From NCBI GenBank assembly GCA_949361645.1, contig OX442416.1, positions 19,663,828-19,727,827 on the forward strand: 64,000 nt of DNA. Direction: 5' to 3'. Source of the stretch: Spongilla lacustris (taxonomy: Eukaryota; Porifera; Demospongiae; Spongillida; Spongillidae). The position numbers and the translations under genes were made by a program. The notes under the pieces were generated by a model. The model was given only the letters and a program-made list of their open reading frames with translations, was not told the origin of the DNA and ran no database searches. Shown here one piece after another: positions 31,563-46,500 of the stretch (positions are counted from its first letter, which is position 1; every line of letters starts with the position of its first letter).

Positions 31563-34500
31563 ATGGTTTCAAAACTAGGTCTGTATGCTGAAGAACAGAA
31601 GCTTCGAGATGCGGCACAGAGAGGTGATATTGGCGAGGTGGCGAGGTTAATCGAAAGTGGAGTATCTGTAAATGCCCCACACGTGGAGGAGGTAAGCAGG
31701 AGAAAGTTTGCGGCTAATATGATTGCATGGAGTGGACAATGGCACCTGGTATAAAAAACATGGAAACAAGATTTCACAGAAATTGGACCGGGAAAATAGG
31801 CCTATATTTATATTTAGTACACACTAAAATAGAACATGCTGAGGGATGTGCAAAATATTTCCCGATCCAATTTCTTTCATTTTTACACCACCACTGTCCA
31901 GTTCTTTCTTCAAGAGAATGTTTTTATGTACTTTGTATTAGCAGTACCAGGAATAGAAATTTCACTATGTCCCATAGAGTGTTTTTGTTTACTTGTTTCA
32001 TACGTTACCCCCCTCTCCCCTTAGGCCACACGTGCACCAAGCTAATCTTTAGTTTCTGGCCCTCCACATTATATTTATAGCATGCGGGCGGGCGGGTGAT
32101 TAGGACAGCATTATTCCGGCTACATGTACATCAAATTGATTCAATTTCACCTGCTTTTAAGACATTCTAAAACAGTACTACTATATACTTGTCCTCTTTC
32201 GTTTTTATTCTTCTAGGAAGGCTCAAACGGGTCTTGAGGGGACATGGGTACCCATTCCTCCCTAGTGAGGGTATGAGGGAGGGCTCTAAGCCAACCCAGA
32301 AGCTTTGCAGCTTTAGCATTTGTAAATTCTTGAAATTGTTACTATGGCGTTGGGCGCTGAGGGGCTCCAAACATCAATGGGACAGCAGTGCATAGCTATA
32401 CTTGTTAACTTGATATGCAGCATTGAATTATCTAAGTCCAGCAATCTTCATACTGCTACTTATTACTGATAGTACGCTGTCATTAGAGCACCTTTCATGC
32501 AGTTCTAATTTGTGTTCAAACAGGGTACATTGCATGTGATTTACATAGAATTTTCCGATCCTTGTACTGATTAACAGTTGAGGCCGGGGTGATGTTGCAT
32601 GAAAAGATCACCTTAAAATAAAAAAAAGATCGGTTCAAGTGAGAAACTTATTGAATAACTTAAAATTAATTTGGTGTGGCCTTAGTGGTAGTGTAATACA
32701 CAATTCAGGGGAGATAGGGGTCAGGGGTGTATTTCTGCAAGCAAACATTTGAGGGTGGTCAAATCTCCAGATGTTTTGTTTTTCCCCACAAATATTAAAA
32801 TTTTTGGGGTGTGATTAGTTCATAGCATTTGTAACTAGATAGTGTCACTATCTAATGCTTTCTAATGGATGAACTAATCTCACCCCAAAATTATATCTTA
32901 ATAAAGTTTTCATCCTGCCCACCAGATTGATCAGATAATTAATATTAAATTTTTAGGGTGTGATTAGTTTATCCATTCAAAAGTATTTGTAGCATATGCA
33001 CTGTATTATAAATAGTGTCACTAAAGTCTTCATCCCGCCTACCAAATTGATCAGATAATTAATGATGATACATGTAGTTATAACAAATTGTTATGTAGTG
33101 GACAAATCCTCCACCTGCGCCTTGGCCTCTCCTCCTCCTCCTCCTCCCTGGTCCTGGGCTTCCTCTTCCACGGTGGTTGCCTCTGCCTCTAAATGCTACT
33201 GGTCTCCCCTCTGGCCATGGCAGCGGTAGGGTTGTGTTTACTGCACTTACCAGCTCTCAAGACCCTACTAAGTGCATGAGAGTTGAGTTGTGTTCATACA
33301 GGATATGAGGAGAGGAACTGGTTTCAGCCATTAACTACCTATATGTACATTTGCCAACCAGGCACAAAAAAGTCAATGCAAGTAACAGTGTCACACAGGC
33401 ATGCATGACCAGATGTTAAAAAGGGCATGATGCGGTGTTAAGTAGTGAAGTCATAGGTAGATAGTTACAGTTATTATAATATTATAAATTTATTGCATAT
33501 AAACAAAAAATGATTTCACAAAAATGGGGGTCACCAGAGGGCTGAGATCTTTTTAGTTACGACTGTAGATGGATAGATTATAAATCCCTTACACACACCA
33601 CGCATGCACTTAATTTGTGAATCCTAAAGGGACACACGTGTACATAGACCATGCAATTACATACCTTTGGGATCTTTCCAATGCCGACTTCTTTTGGATG
33701 CCAAAATGGAATCTGAATTGTCTTCATACTTCTGCTTTTGAACTGTATGATTCTCCTTAAGGTCCCATTGATATTAAAATTTCGCTTTTGGAGGTTGTTG
33801 CTTCACTCTTTTGTGAAGGCATTTAATAGAAAAACTTCACGTATCAATTCTATTAATATAAGAGCACCACCTGAACATATCAGTCTGATGTCATTCATTG
33901 CTTATTAATTACTACAATGTTGATGACCATGTACTACATGTAGATGTGTACATTGTACCAACCATGTTGACTGAACTATTGTACCCACTCCAGGGTGGTA
34001 ATACCCATTACACTATGCTGCCATGGGAGGTCACACTACATGTTCACAGATCATGTTATTACATACCTTTTGGTGGTGGTTTTGTTAGAAGCACTCGTTT
34101 GGCAAATTGGACAGATTCGGGCCTTTAAGATGCCAAAATGCAATCTGAATCATCCTCGTACTTCTGTTTTGAGCTGCATTCAAAAGTTCCGTGGATATAC
34201 ATGTAGGCTCATATAGCATACTCTCTACTTAGCAGATTGCCGGATTAGATTATATATCCGTTCAGCGGGCTTTGTTTTTTTTTTTTTCTAGTCTGGGGAC
34301 CCAACTGATGGTTGTACGGGGGACAGTTGTGCATCCGTTGATCCTTGGAGGTACTGCAAGAATTCTTGCAGTAGCATGAACTCATCTAAGCCTTACCTTA
34401 CTAGCATGAATCTCATTAACATCGCACGACGTAGTCACATGGTGATAGGCGTGATACACTTTGCAGCTGGAAAAGTAGGGTTTAGAGAACCTAAGTAGCT

Positions 34501-37500
34501 CCAGGTTGAAGTCATTCAGGCCATAGCTAATGGTAATGATGTCTTTTGAGTACTACCAACTGGCTACGGGAAGGCCTTCTCGATCGAATGGTGAAGAGCA
34601 TTCTGTATAGTTGTTTCTCCTCTACCTGCTCTCATTAAAGACCAGTAAGATCTCATCATATAAATAGGTTTGAAACTTCACAAACCGAGAATGGTCTGTT
34701 GTTGCTGTGACCAGTAATGCACCTGCAAGCATAAAGGAAGGCTTTGAAAGAGGGCATAAAATACTGACTCATATACTTCATTCCAGAAATGTTATTTGAT
34801 CCTTGGAACATCCTTGAGCTAGAGCCTTTTAGCTTGCCATTGTCTTCTTAATTCTCTTTTCTTTGCATAGCAATACAGTTTGTGACATGGGAGAGTAGTT
34901 CAAAACGTATGTTATTAATAATTGAATTAGAATCACAGAGCCCCCCCCCCCCCCCCCCCTTTGAACTGCATGTTCTACATGTATATGTAATATATCTATG
35001 ACCAAATCAAAAAAGGTCTTTACCATAACAGGTTTAAGTGTACATGTAGACCTATGCATGCACCACACCTTCATACATGTATTTCAAACAAATCCTTGCT
35101 GCATACTACTGTGTGATTGGCAAGCCTAGAAACGATCGAATTTTATTCCTCCAGCTTTGTCATACTCTTATAAGTTAACCTTAATTCTCCAGGTCCAAGT
35201 CCTACGCATAGGACCAATATTTGAAAATTCATTATAAATCCATTTCTCTACTGTTGTTTGATGTGTCTATCATGCTAAATTTACCAATTGTCACTCTATT
35301 TTTAAAATCACACCCTTGGTTACTCGATGCAAATAAACAGATACGGTTCTTAAAAATGCATTATGTAGAGAATTTAATTGTCACAGAAAAAAGTATGACA
35401 AATACAACTTTTTTAGAATGTTTTTTGAAGCATGATGTGTGGGCTACTTTATGCATTCTATGGCAATGTTTTAACTCTAATTGATTTTGCCATTTTTACC
35501 GAAAATGCACTGTACATTTTCAAGATTTTGTCCATTCACTTGGCTATTCCTGCAACATGCGTCTGACAAATACCTATCGTTCATAAGCTTGTGGAGCTAG
35601 CAATTTCCAAATCTACAATGTACTTTTTTATATGCTTAGTGCAAAAGACCTGCCCTACTACATTTTTATGTACCCCCTTATTTTAAGATGTTGCTCTGAT
35701 CTTCCCAACATTACTTTTTGGTACTTTAAGTTGCTTTGCAATTTACCGCAAATACATCTTTTAGCAATGCAGTATTGACAATCTTTGAAGAATTGCAAAA
35801 ATATTTTCTGAATTAATAACCATTTCTACAGTACAATGAGATTTTGGTTTATTTTTTGATTCTTATGATGTGTTTGATTTTAACTTGCGTCCTACACGTA
35901 GGATGCTAATCCTACGCGTAGGACGACGGGAGATTAAAGGTTAAGTACTAAAGTAAAACAAAGTGTTCATGTTGACTGATCTATTGTACCCACTCCAGGA
36001 TGGTGATACTCCATTACTCCTTGCTGCAAAGGGAGGTCATACTGCTTGTGTAGAACTTCTCCTTTCTACTCCTGGTATTAATGTGAACATTCAAAATAAG
36101 GTGATCTGGTCCACTGAGTATTAACATAAGATATGCACTGTGTTATAGGAACTGTAGCTGTAGCAGCCAACTATATACACCTTATTTAATGATCAAGTAA
36201 TAATGATATGTACATGTATGGTGCTGAACACTATCCTGTATATGGATGGTGATGTAAAAAACAAGACCATAGAGCAGCTGCTTCTAAGCCTACACACAAA
36301 GACCAGTGTGTCCCTTGGTATCTCCTTCCCTTCAACCCCATCAGCAATGTTTGTGTCATGCATGTAAATGTGTACACCCTCGTGATGTTGTATATGAAAG
36401 CCCATGTTGATGACCATATACTACATGTACGTGTGTCATGTTGGCAGAACATTGCACCCACCAACTATTGTACCCACTTCAGTATAAGGATACTCCATTA
36501 CACTATGCTGCAAAGGGAGGTCACACTGCATGTGTGGAACATCTCCTTTCCACTCCTGGTATTGATGTGAACATTAAGAATATGGTAAGTTGATCCACAT
36601 TTCCGGGTGTAGTTGTTCAATTTGATTGGTCGAATTGGAGGTCCATTTTCTATAGAAACCATACATTCCACTTTGCATGGGGTGGGAAAGCCAATACTTG
36701 ACACATTAAAATGATAGTGTGCTTATTACTATTCAGTGTTCGAAATAGCGGGTGCACACCTGCACTAGTGCAGGTACATTTCCCAAAGTGCAGGTTCATT
36801 TTGCCCGCCACCTGCACTGCGTGCAGGTGGCCTGCCCGACGATAAAATGATATAGTTATATTGTTTACTAGCCACGCTTGTACTAGTGCTACATCAAGCG
36901 CTAGCGATTGCAAATGTAAAATTTACATTTAGAAAGCGTATGTAGCAATTGTTCAGATCAGAACGCGTAACGCCACAGCCCTATGCGGCCATACATTTTG
37001 TGGACAAAAGGCATACCTATAGAAATATTGAAAAAGTGGCGTAATGCCTTAGCAACCACCCTTGACAACCGACAACCTTACAAACTTTGCACTACGTGTT
37101 AACATGTTTGAACTTGTCGCCATTTAAAGGCCATACATGGATTGAAGTACCTTTGTTCTATTAGTAGCCAATGTCACATGGCCTAGTTTTCTCTCCACTG
37201 CTTCCTACAAGCGGCCATTTTTTGACGAACCCATCGACTTCAACGTACTTTTTCGACCACGCAGACAAATTCTGCTCCCCAGATGGAAGCACAGAACAAA
37301 AGGAGACAGAAGGTACTTACAACATGTAGTATGGAACTGTAGCCATACTTTTTCTTCGCGATGGTATACGCGTGTGAACTATACTGTGGTTTGAGCCGTG
37401 ATAATTATTAATGATACATGTGCGTATGGACGTGTTTGAAAAGGGATAGAATGCCTATCCACGATTTTTTTGCTTTGTTTGGCGTGGAATTGCTTCCACA

Positions 37501-40500
37501 ATCTGGGGTGCAATGGATAGCCTGTCTTGAACAATAAGAGAGGGGTGTGGACCTTGTTGTGGATACATTGATAAGTTCTCTGTGTGGGCATGGATAGTCA
37601 ACCAAGTAGACCAAAGCCTGCACCCGTCCACCTTGCCCATTGTTATACTCCCCTCTCCTCCCTCCCCTCCCTCCCCTCTCCCTCCCCTCCCTCCCCTCTC
37701 CCTCCCCTCCCTCCCCTCTCCCTCCCCTCCCTCCCCTCTCCCTCCCCTCCCTCCCCTCTCCCTCCCCTCCCTCCCCTCTCCCTCCCCTCCCTCCCCTCTC
37801 CCTCCCCTCCCTCCCCTCCTCCCCTCTCCCTCCCCTCCCTCTTCTCCCCTCTCCTCCTTTCCTCTCCTCCCTCCCCTCTCCTCCCTTCCCTCTCCTCTCT
37901 CCCTCTCCTCCCTCCCCTGCCTCTCTCTCTCCTCCCCTCTCCTCCTTCCCTTTCCTCCCTCCCCTCTCCTCCCTCCCTTCCCTCTCCTCCCTCCCCTCCC
38001 CTCCCCTCTCCCTCCTCTCTCCCTCCTCCTCCTCCCTCCCCTCACCACCCCTCCCCCTTCCTACCTTTTGCCTCCTCTGCTCCCTTTTCTCCCTCTCCAC
38101 CTCTCCCCTCCCTCTCCCTCCTCCTCTCCCCCTCTCCTCCCACTCCTCCCCTCTCCCTCCCCCTCTCCCTCCCCCTCTCCCTCCCCCTCTCCTCCCTCTC
38201 CCTCCCCCTCTCCTCCCCTCCCCCTCTCCTCTCCTCCCCTCTCCCTCCCCCTCTCCTCTCCTCTCCTCTCCCTCCCCCTCTCCTCCCCTCTCCCTCCCCC
38301 TCTTCTCCCCTCTCCCTCTCTCCTCCCCTTTCCCTCACCCTCCTCCCCTCTCCCTTCCCACTCCTCTCCTCTCCCTCCCCTTCCCCCTCTCCTCCTCTCT
38401 CCCTCCCCTTCTCCTCCCCTCTCCCTCCCCCTCTCCTCCCCCTCTCCTCCCATTCTCCCTTGTTGTTACACTTTCCCTTCTATTTACTGTACTACACTAA
38501 TGCCAGTTTAAACAGAATTTTCCTTATACACTTATAAATACACTGTCAAAGTACTGCTCATACACGTCACAAGCACCGAATGGCACTTCCAGTGGGTGCC
38601 ATCAGGGGGTGTATACTTATGGTAACTCTGAACATTGATAGAATGCCCTCCTGTTCTTCCTTGTAGCCACCAAAAGGCTTCCATAGACTCTGCAACGTTT
38701 CTGGAGCTGGTCTCTGTGGTAGGCTATGTAAAGCAACTGAAGCCGCATTATTCATAGCCAAACAAAACCGTTTATTGTGTGATGAAAAAAAAGTATGGCT
38801 GCATCTGAATGGTGTTGCTGTACAGCTAATTGTGTGTAGTTGACGATGCGGCATACCAACCGTCTTGAGAAATTGTCTGTGCTTGGTGTTTTCAGCCTAA
38901 AGCTACCCCTCTCCCTTACGATATCCGTTTATAAATTGGCTGCGCGTTATTAAGGATTGCGATATGAAGAGTGCGCATGTGGTATAGTCTCTACTACGAT
39001 GATACGCCAGTTAAATGGAAGGGCTGAACAGGTATTCGATGGTAAAATGAACAAGATACAGCTCTCTCAAAAAAAGCCATTTTAATGAGGCCATGGCGCA
39101 TATAGCCGCAATGGATTTTTTTGGTTTACGGTATTGTCTAATTATGGACCCTTTTGTCCAGTCGCGGAGGGCTGTGACGCACGGCTGTTTCGAGATGGAC
39201 ATTAGGTTTTTTAATTAGAAATGTATTACATTTACGGTACTATTAGTGTTCCGACGAATGAAGGAGCTCATTAAAATGTGGTTTATGTTCTAAAATCTAT
39301 TTTGATCACAAAAAGCTATCAATAAATAATGCTATTATATTAAGCTTTTCTACATTCATTTCCGTACTGGATAAGATATGTGCGCACTGTCGAGACGTGT
39401 TATTTCCCTGCCTACTAACTCCGCGCAGGTAACGGTCATATTATGGCTTACTTTGAAACGCTCGAACGGCAACCAATTTTTCTCGAAAAAACGCCTGACT
39501 CTTGGGCATGAAACTTACCTTTCCGTAAAGAGGAATCATTGCACATTCTATACGTGTATAGTTCATGCTTAGACACATTTTCTGGTGAGAGAACAAAACG
39601 GTTACTTTTAGTTTGTTTAGTCATGAATAATTGAAGTCACGTGAATGAACAGTTACAGCAATGGATATTCCGCAATGCCAAAGAACACCTTTTATGCAGC
39701 GTATGTGGAGACAGATGATAAAAAACCTCTGCTGGTCATCAAGAGACAACATATAGCAGTGCTACCTTTTTAGTGGAGCTCAGGACATGTTTTCAAACTG
39801 AAAATCGTAAAGCTAAACAATTGGTCCCTACACTGTCCCAGTACATGCACATGCAAGGTAAACATATTCACATGACCTCATAGGGTTAATCATATATGCA
39901 CATACACAAATACATGCACATACATGTTTAAACCATACATGTGTACACTCATCCAGGGTGACCACAAGGTGTCACGTTAAGTGCTTTGCTCCTTCATATA
40001 AAGACCATTGCACCTCCAAAGATCATGTGTGGTAAAAAGGACCCTACATTAGCACCATAGGCAAGGCTTGCAGAGCACCTGCAGAGCACCCACAAAGTAG
40101 GCAAGGCCTGCAGAGCCAGTCATGGGCGTCCCCAGAGTGGGGGCAGGGGGGCCATGGCCCCCCCCCCCCCCCCCCCTTTGGGACTGAATGGCGCCCTTAT
40201 AATAAAAGTTAACATATATGCCCCCCCCCCCCCCCACTGATTGAATGGGCCGAAAGGGGACAGCACCCCCCCCCCCCTCCACTGATTGAATGAGCTGAAA
40301 GGGGACAGCACCCCCCCCCCCCCCCCCACTGATTGAATGAGCCGAAAGGGGACAGAACCCCCCCCCCCCCCCACTGATTGATTGAATGGGCTGAAAGGGG
40401 ACAGCATCAGCACCCCCCCCCCCCCCCCCCCTGGCGCCAAAGCAGACAGCAACCCCCCCCCCCCCCCCCCCCCTATCCCCCTTTTTCCACTGGTTGAATC

Positions 40501-43500
40501 AGCCAAACGTATTCGCGGCTGTCAAATGGCACTCCCTTGCCCTATCCTGGCCCCCCCCACCCCCTTCCAGAAAAGCTGGGGGTGCCCATGCCAGTAGGCT
40601 GGGCCTTCAGAGCACACACCCAGTAGGCTAGGCCTTCAGAGCACACACCAAGTAGCCAAGGCCTTCAGAACACACACCTAGTAGGCAAGGCCTTCAGAGC
40701 ACACACCTAGTAGCCAAGGCCTGCAGAGCACACACCTAGTAGGAAAGGCCTTCAGAGCACACACCCAGTAGCCAAGGCCTACAGAGCACACACCAAGTAG
40801 GCACTTGGTCTGCAAAGCAAAAACCCAGCATAGTACACACCTAGTAGGTCCAGTAGGCAATTTAAGGCCTGCTGGCTATGGCATTTCTCATCTTTTACAG
40901 CCACTGACTTTAGTGTGAGTGACAAAGGCCCAAATTTTTTTTGCAATACAAGAATTTTTTTAGCTACTCCGACTTTGCTTTCCCTGGAACAAAGAGGACA
41001 ATTAAAATGCATATACTGGAAATGCACATCATCGAGTGGATGAGTACATACAATGCTGGACTTGGACTAATGGGAGAACAAGGCACTGAAGCCATACATG
41101 CCCATTTCAAACAAGTTGTATAGGACAAGGACGTATGGCTGTATGGCAAACAAAGTGCAGTGGCTAAAATGCATCATGCAAGAGCATCACCTGAGTGTGT
41201 GTCTTACAGTACTCTTAATGCCAATAAGAACGATAAAAAGAAAGCGCGAAGACTAGAACTGAACCTTGTTAAGATATACTCATGGCATTGATTTCATTTA
41301 ATGTTACGATAGTACGCTGAATACCGGTAGATTCATCCGTGAATCAATGAAGCGGTCCGCCATGTAAACAATAACTGCCATATTCAGAGCCTTCGTACGT
41401 CTCACAGAAAATGTGTCTAACAACAGAGATAGTAAGAATACGTAGAGGTAACACTGTTGTATACTCTCGTATAAGTTTATAGATCACTTGTCAGGCAAAA
41501 AAAAGAAAAAACATTTTTCAAAGATAATAACTCCAAATGGAGCGCTATCAGTCCAGGCTCGATATCGTGGCGTACGTGCACACAAATACCATAACGCTGG
41601 TATGTCTGTAATCCTCGAAGGATGCTTAACCCATATTTTCATGTGTATAAAGCTTACCTTAAACGGATTGTACAAGAGAGCCCACATTCCAATGCTATGC
41701 TATAATGAGGTCTCCATTAAATCTTCTATCGCCAAGTATGGGGACGAGGCCTAATGTCCATCTTTTCAATGCAATGAAACACCCGTGCGTCGACGCATAT
41801 ATCGCACTAATTGGTTAAATAATATTAATGATTACTCCGTACGACAAAGTGCAATCCCCACGGCAGCGTTCAGTTGCCAGTTTTGCATTGATGCTTAAGG
41901 TCTAGATTAAGCTCCCACCATGCTGCTGTCACCGTGCAGGATGCGACCCCGTTGAAGTTAGCCGCACATTCCTCAGCCGCACATTCCAAGTAATTATCCT
42001 GCGATCGTGGCCGTACGGCTAATCATAATCATACGTTGAAGTTTGCATTGGGATTATAACAATTGTGAATACAGTTACGGAGTTACTGCAAGAGCGCTCT
42101 AGCGTCAATTTGATTCATTTATAAATATATGCAACAGTACAATACAATGTGAACATTATTGTGGCAGGGTATGAGTGAGAACATGAGAAATTGCTGCTGT
42201 TCGGGTTAATATGTTAAACTTGGTCGTAATAAGAGTTGTGACAATCTGGAATGGGAATTGGATAACAGAAAGAGTATATGTTATTAGCACTAAAGAGATT
42301 AGCTCACTTCAGGTCAAACTATGCGTCGGTTCGTTCATGACAATGCAACTGATCATGATGCAGTTGCACTAACATCACTTTCCACTTCAATTATGTATAC
42401 AGTTATTTCTGACACTATTACATATTCATATTACACAGATAAATAAATCAATGTTGCACATACCATATGTCAAGGCATTTCTGCAATGGCCAGTCACTTC
42501 TGTTCCATTTTTCTATAGTTTGTGCTTGTGCCTCAGAAAAGAATTCAGATCTGGTTTGTCCGACCAGTATGTTTCTGATCCTTGCCTATTAAAACCCCAA
42601 ATTTTTGGTTGAAATGGTTTGAATGTATGTATGGATGAACATTTACCTCCATGTCCTTCACAACATTCCTTCTACTGAATGGACACTGCTCTTCACTATA
42701 TAGTGCCAAACATTTGAAGGGTTGAAGAGATAAAGCACACCATGATTGTGCATAACACATTAGACCTTGAATGTAATAAATATAGCTTTTCTACACTGGA
42801 GTTACACAATTCTTCATTCTGGGATGTAGCCGTTGATGATTCAGTACAATAGTGATATACATGTATAGTAAACAAGGTTTATAAATTTTACCTTCATCAT
42901 AAACAGCTACACATTTTGCAGTACATGTGGGACATTTGTATGTACTGATGCATAATGATTCCACTTATGTTACTCCAACACAGCTACCATGGAACCACTC
43001 ACCACAATAGTCACATCCAATCATAAACCTAGCAAACAGATGACATCAATGTTTTAATAATCAATACCTATCAGAACTGTATGGCTGCTTGCATGTGCAA
43101 TGCAAGTAGAGACGTTCATTCACCCCATGTTCCTCAATTTCATCCTTCAGATCATTACCTCCATCTTCCTTTTCCCATTCTACATCACTGGCCTCTATTT
43201 CCACACCATCATCACTGGCCCCTTCATTGCACCATCACTGACCCCTTCATCAACACCATCTCTCTCCATCCATATGAGTACCGGTCTCTTCTTGTGTACA
43301 TTATCAGCAACCTTTCAATCTGGAGCCAGAACTGGTTTACCAGCTCGGCCTCTAGTGCAAGTCTACACATATTAAAATCTAATAACATGATCTGTAGTAC
43401 TGAATGTAATTGTAGTTACTTTATACCAGTATATATGTAGCAACTGCTAGCACAAACTTTAAAGATGGATTAAATTTCTCAGACAATGCTTGCGCAGCTA

Positions 43501-46500
43501 TAAGTACAAGTAACCACTTGGCCCAATACATGATGCATCATTGGAAGGTGTCTCCCCTGTATCACAGATGAACTTTATAAGTTCACTAGGCTCAAAGTAA
43601 TGCTTTCGTCTTAATTATAGGGAGCTATTATAAGCACATTCTATAATACAAGAAGACATAAAGTGGGGCTAGGCTGTTGACATATATATAAATAATATAT
43701 ATATAATTATAATTATAATAATTATAATTTTATATATATATATACACTACAAGAACAAAGACCATTCATATCCTGGGATATTGCATGTAGGGAAAATGTA
43801 CACAGACCATAGCTAGTGGATGTGAAGACCACTCCTCAAGCCTACAGCCTAGATCAACAATAGACACAGTTAATTGTACATCTATCCTAATATGGTCACA
43901 ACTCAACCGTTCAAGCCAAACTTAAGTATGTATGCAGACATCCATGTACAATCACTGTCACCAACACAACCACATGTATTTGTAACGGCTTAACCCTGCT
44001 TCAACTGGTATTTAAAAAAAAAAATTTCACATTACAAAACTGGCAAAACAAGTAAATATAATTCAGACTACAGAGTCAAACATCAGCTTGATATACAGCA
44101 GGTACATCACAGGAGGTCCCAGGATGGATCTAGAGAACATCAAAAATATTATTAAAATTTAAAACATGCAAACATAACTTATGCATACCTATATGCACAT
44201 CTACAAGATCCATTGTATTTACAAAAACCATCTTTATAGGTCAGCTTGCTTCACACCCCCAGCTGGCCCAGTGTTATGGATCCGCGCGTGGTGTTGGGTT
44301 CCCAGTTGGCACATGCACACTCCTACCCTGTGGGTACATGAAACTACTCACAGATAGACTGGATGTGCTTATTAACTCACAAGGATGGCATCCATCTCCA
44401 AGCTCTTGAATACTTATTAACCGTGGTCACACCCCCAACAGGTTCAGTGTTCAGGATCCGCGCGTGGTGTTGGGTTCCCAGTTGGCACATGTACACTCCT
44501 ACCCTGTGGGTACATGAAACTACTCACAGGTTGACTGGATGTGCTTTGTAACTCACAAGAATGGCATCCATCTCCAAGATCTTAAAATTATCTATTACAT
44601 GCAGCTGTGGTCACACCCCCAGCCGGACTAGTGTTCAGGATCCACGCGTGGTGTTGGGTTCCCAGTTGGCACATGTACACTCCTACCCTGTGGGTACATG
44701 AAACTACTCACAGATAGACTGGATGTGCTTTGTAACTCACAAGGATGGCATCCATCTCCAAGCTCTTGAATACTTATTAGCCATGGACACACCCCCAGCT
44801 GGTCCAGGATCCGCGCATGGTGTTGGGTTCCCAGTTGGCACATGTACACTCCTACCCTGTGGGTACATGAAACTACTCACAGGTTGACTGGATGTGCATT
44901 GTAACTCACAAGGATGGCATCCATCTCCAAGCTCGAGAATACTCATTAGCCATGGACACACCCCCAGCTGGTCCAGGATCCACGCGTGGTGTTGGGTTCC
45001 CAGTTGGCACATGTACACTCCTACCCTGTGGGTACATGAAACTACTCACAGATAGACTGGATGTGCTTTGTAACTCACAAGAATGGCATCCATCTCCAAG
45101 CTCTAAAAATATCTATTACATGCAGCTGTGGTCACACCCCCAGCCGGACTAGTGTTCAGGATCCACGCGTGGTGTTGGGTTCCCAGTTGGCACATGTACA
45201 CTCCTACCCTGTGGGTACATGAAACTACTCACAGGTTGACTGGATGTGCTTTGTAACTCACAAGAATGGCATCCATCTCCAAGATCTTAAAATTATCTAT
45301 TACGTGCAACTTTGTCACATTCCCAGCTGATCCAGTGTTCAGGATCCGCGCGTGGTGTTGGGTTCCCAGTTGGCACATGTACACTCCTACCCTGTGGGTA
45401 CATGAAACGACTCACAGATAGACTGGATGTGCTTTGTAACTCACAAGGATGGCATCCATCTCCAAGCTCTTGAATACTTATTAACCGTGGTCACACCCCC
45501 AAAAGGTTCAGTGTTCAGGATCCGCGCGTGGTGTTGGGTTCCCAGTTGGCTCATGTACACTCCTACCTTGTGGGTACATGAAACTACTCACAGGTTGACT
45601 GGATGTGCATTGTAACTCACAAGAATGGCATCCATCTCCAAGCTCTAAAAATATCGATTACATGCAGCTGTGGTCACACCCCCAGCCGGACTAGTGTTCA
45701 GGATCCACGCGTGGTGTTAGGTTCCCAGTTGGCACATGTACACTCCTACCCTGTGGGTACATGAAACTACTCACAGGTTGACTGGATGTGCTTTGTAACT
45801 CACAAGGATGGCATCCATCTCCAAGCTCTTGAATACTTATTAGCCATGGACACACCCCCAGCTGGTCCAGGATCCGCGCGTGGTGTTGGGTTCCCAGTTG
45901 GCACATGTACACTCCTACCCTGTGGGTACATGAAACTACTCACAGATTGACTGGATGTGCATTGTAACTCACAAGGATGGCATCCATCTCCAAGCTCTAG
46001 AATACTTATTAGCCATGGACACACCCCCAGCTGGTCCAGGATCCACGCGTGGTGTTGGGTTCCCAGTTGGCACATGTACACTCCTACCCTGTGGGTACAT
46101 GAAACTACTCATAGATAGACTGGATGTGCTTTGTAACTCACAAGAATGGCATCCATCTCCAAGATCTTAAAATTATCTATTACGTGCAACTTTGTCACAT
46201 CCCCAGCCGGTCCAGTGTTCAGGATCCGCGCGTGGTGTTGGGTTCCCAGTTGGCACATGCACACTCCTACCCTGTGGGTACATGAAACTACTCACAGATA
46301 GACTGGATGTGTTTATTAACTCACAAGGATGGCATCCATCTCCAAGCTCTTGAATACTTATTAACCGTGGTCACACCCCCAACAGGTTCAGTGTTCAGGA
46401 TCTGCGCGCGGTGTTGGGTTCCCAGTTGGCACATGTACACTCCTACCCTGTGGGTACATGAAACTACTCACAGGTTGACTGGATGTGCTTTGTAACTCAC

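Noticed and set aside
33095..33240. RG-rich minus-strand peptide
   Set aside because: Produced by GGA/CCT triplet repeats; no flanking splice sites or conserved domain could be supported.
37582..38537. Frames of 286-317 residues rich in P, S and L
   Set aside because: Open in all phases across a pyrimidine minisatellite; not coding.
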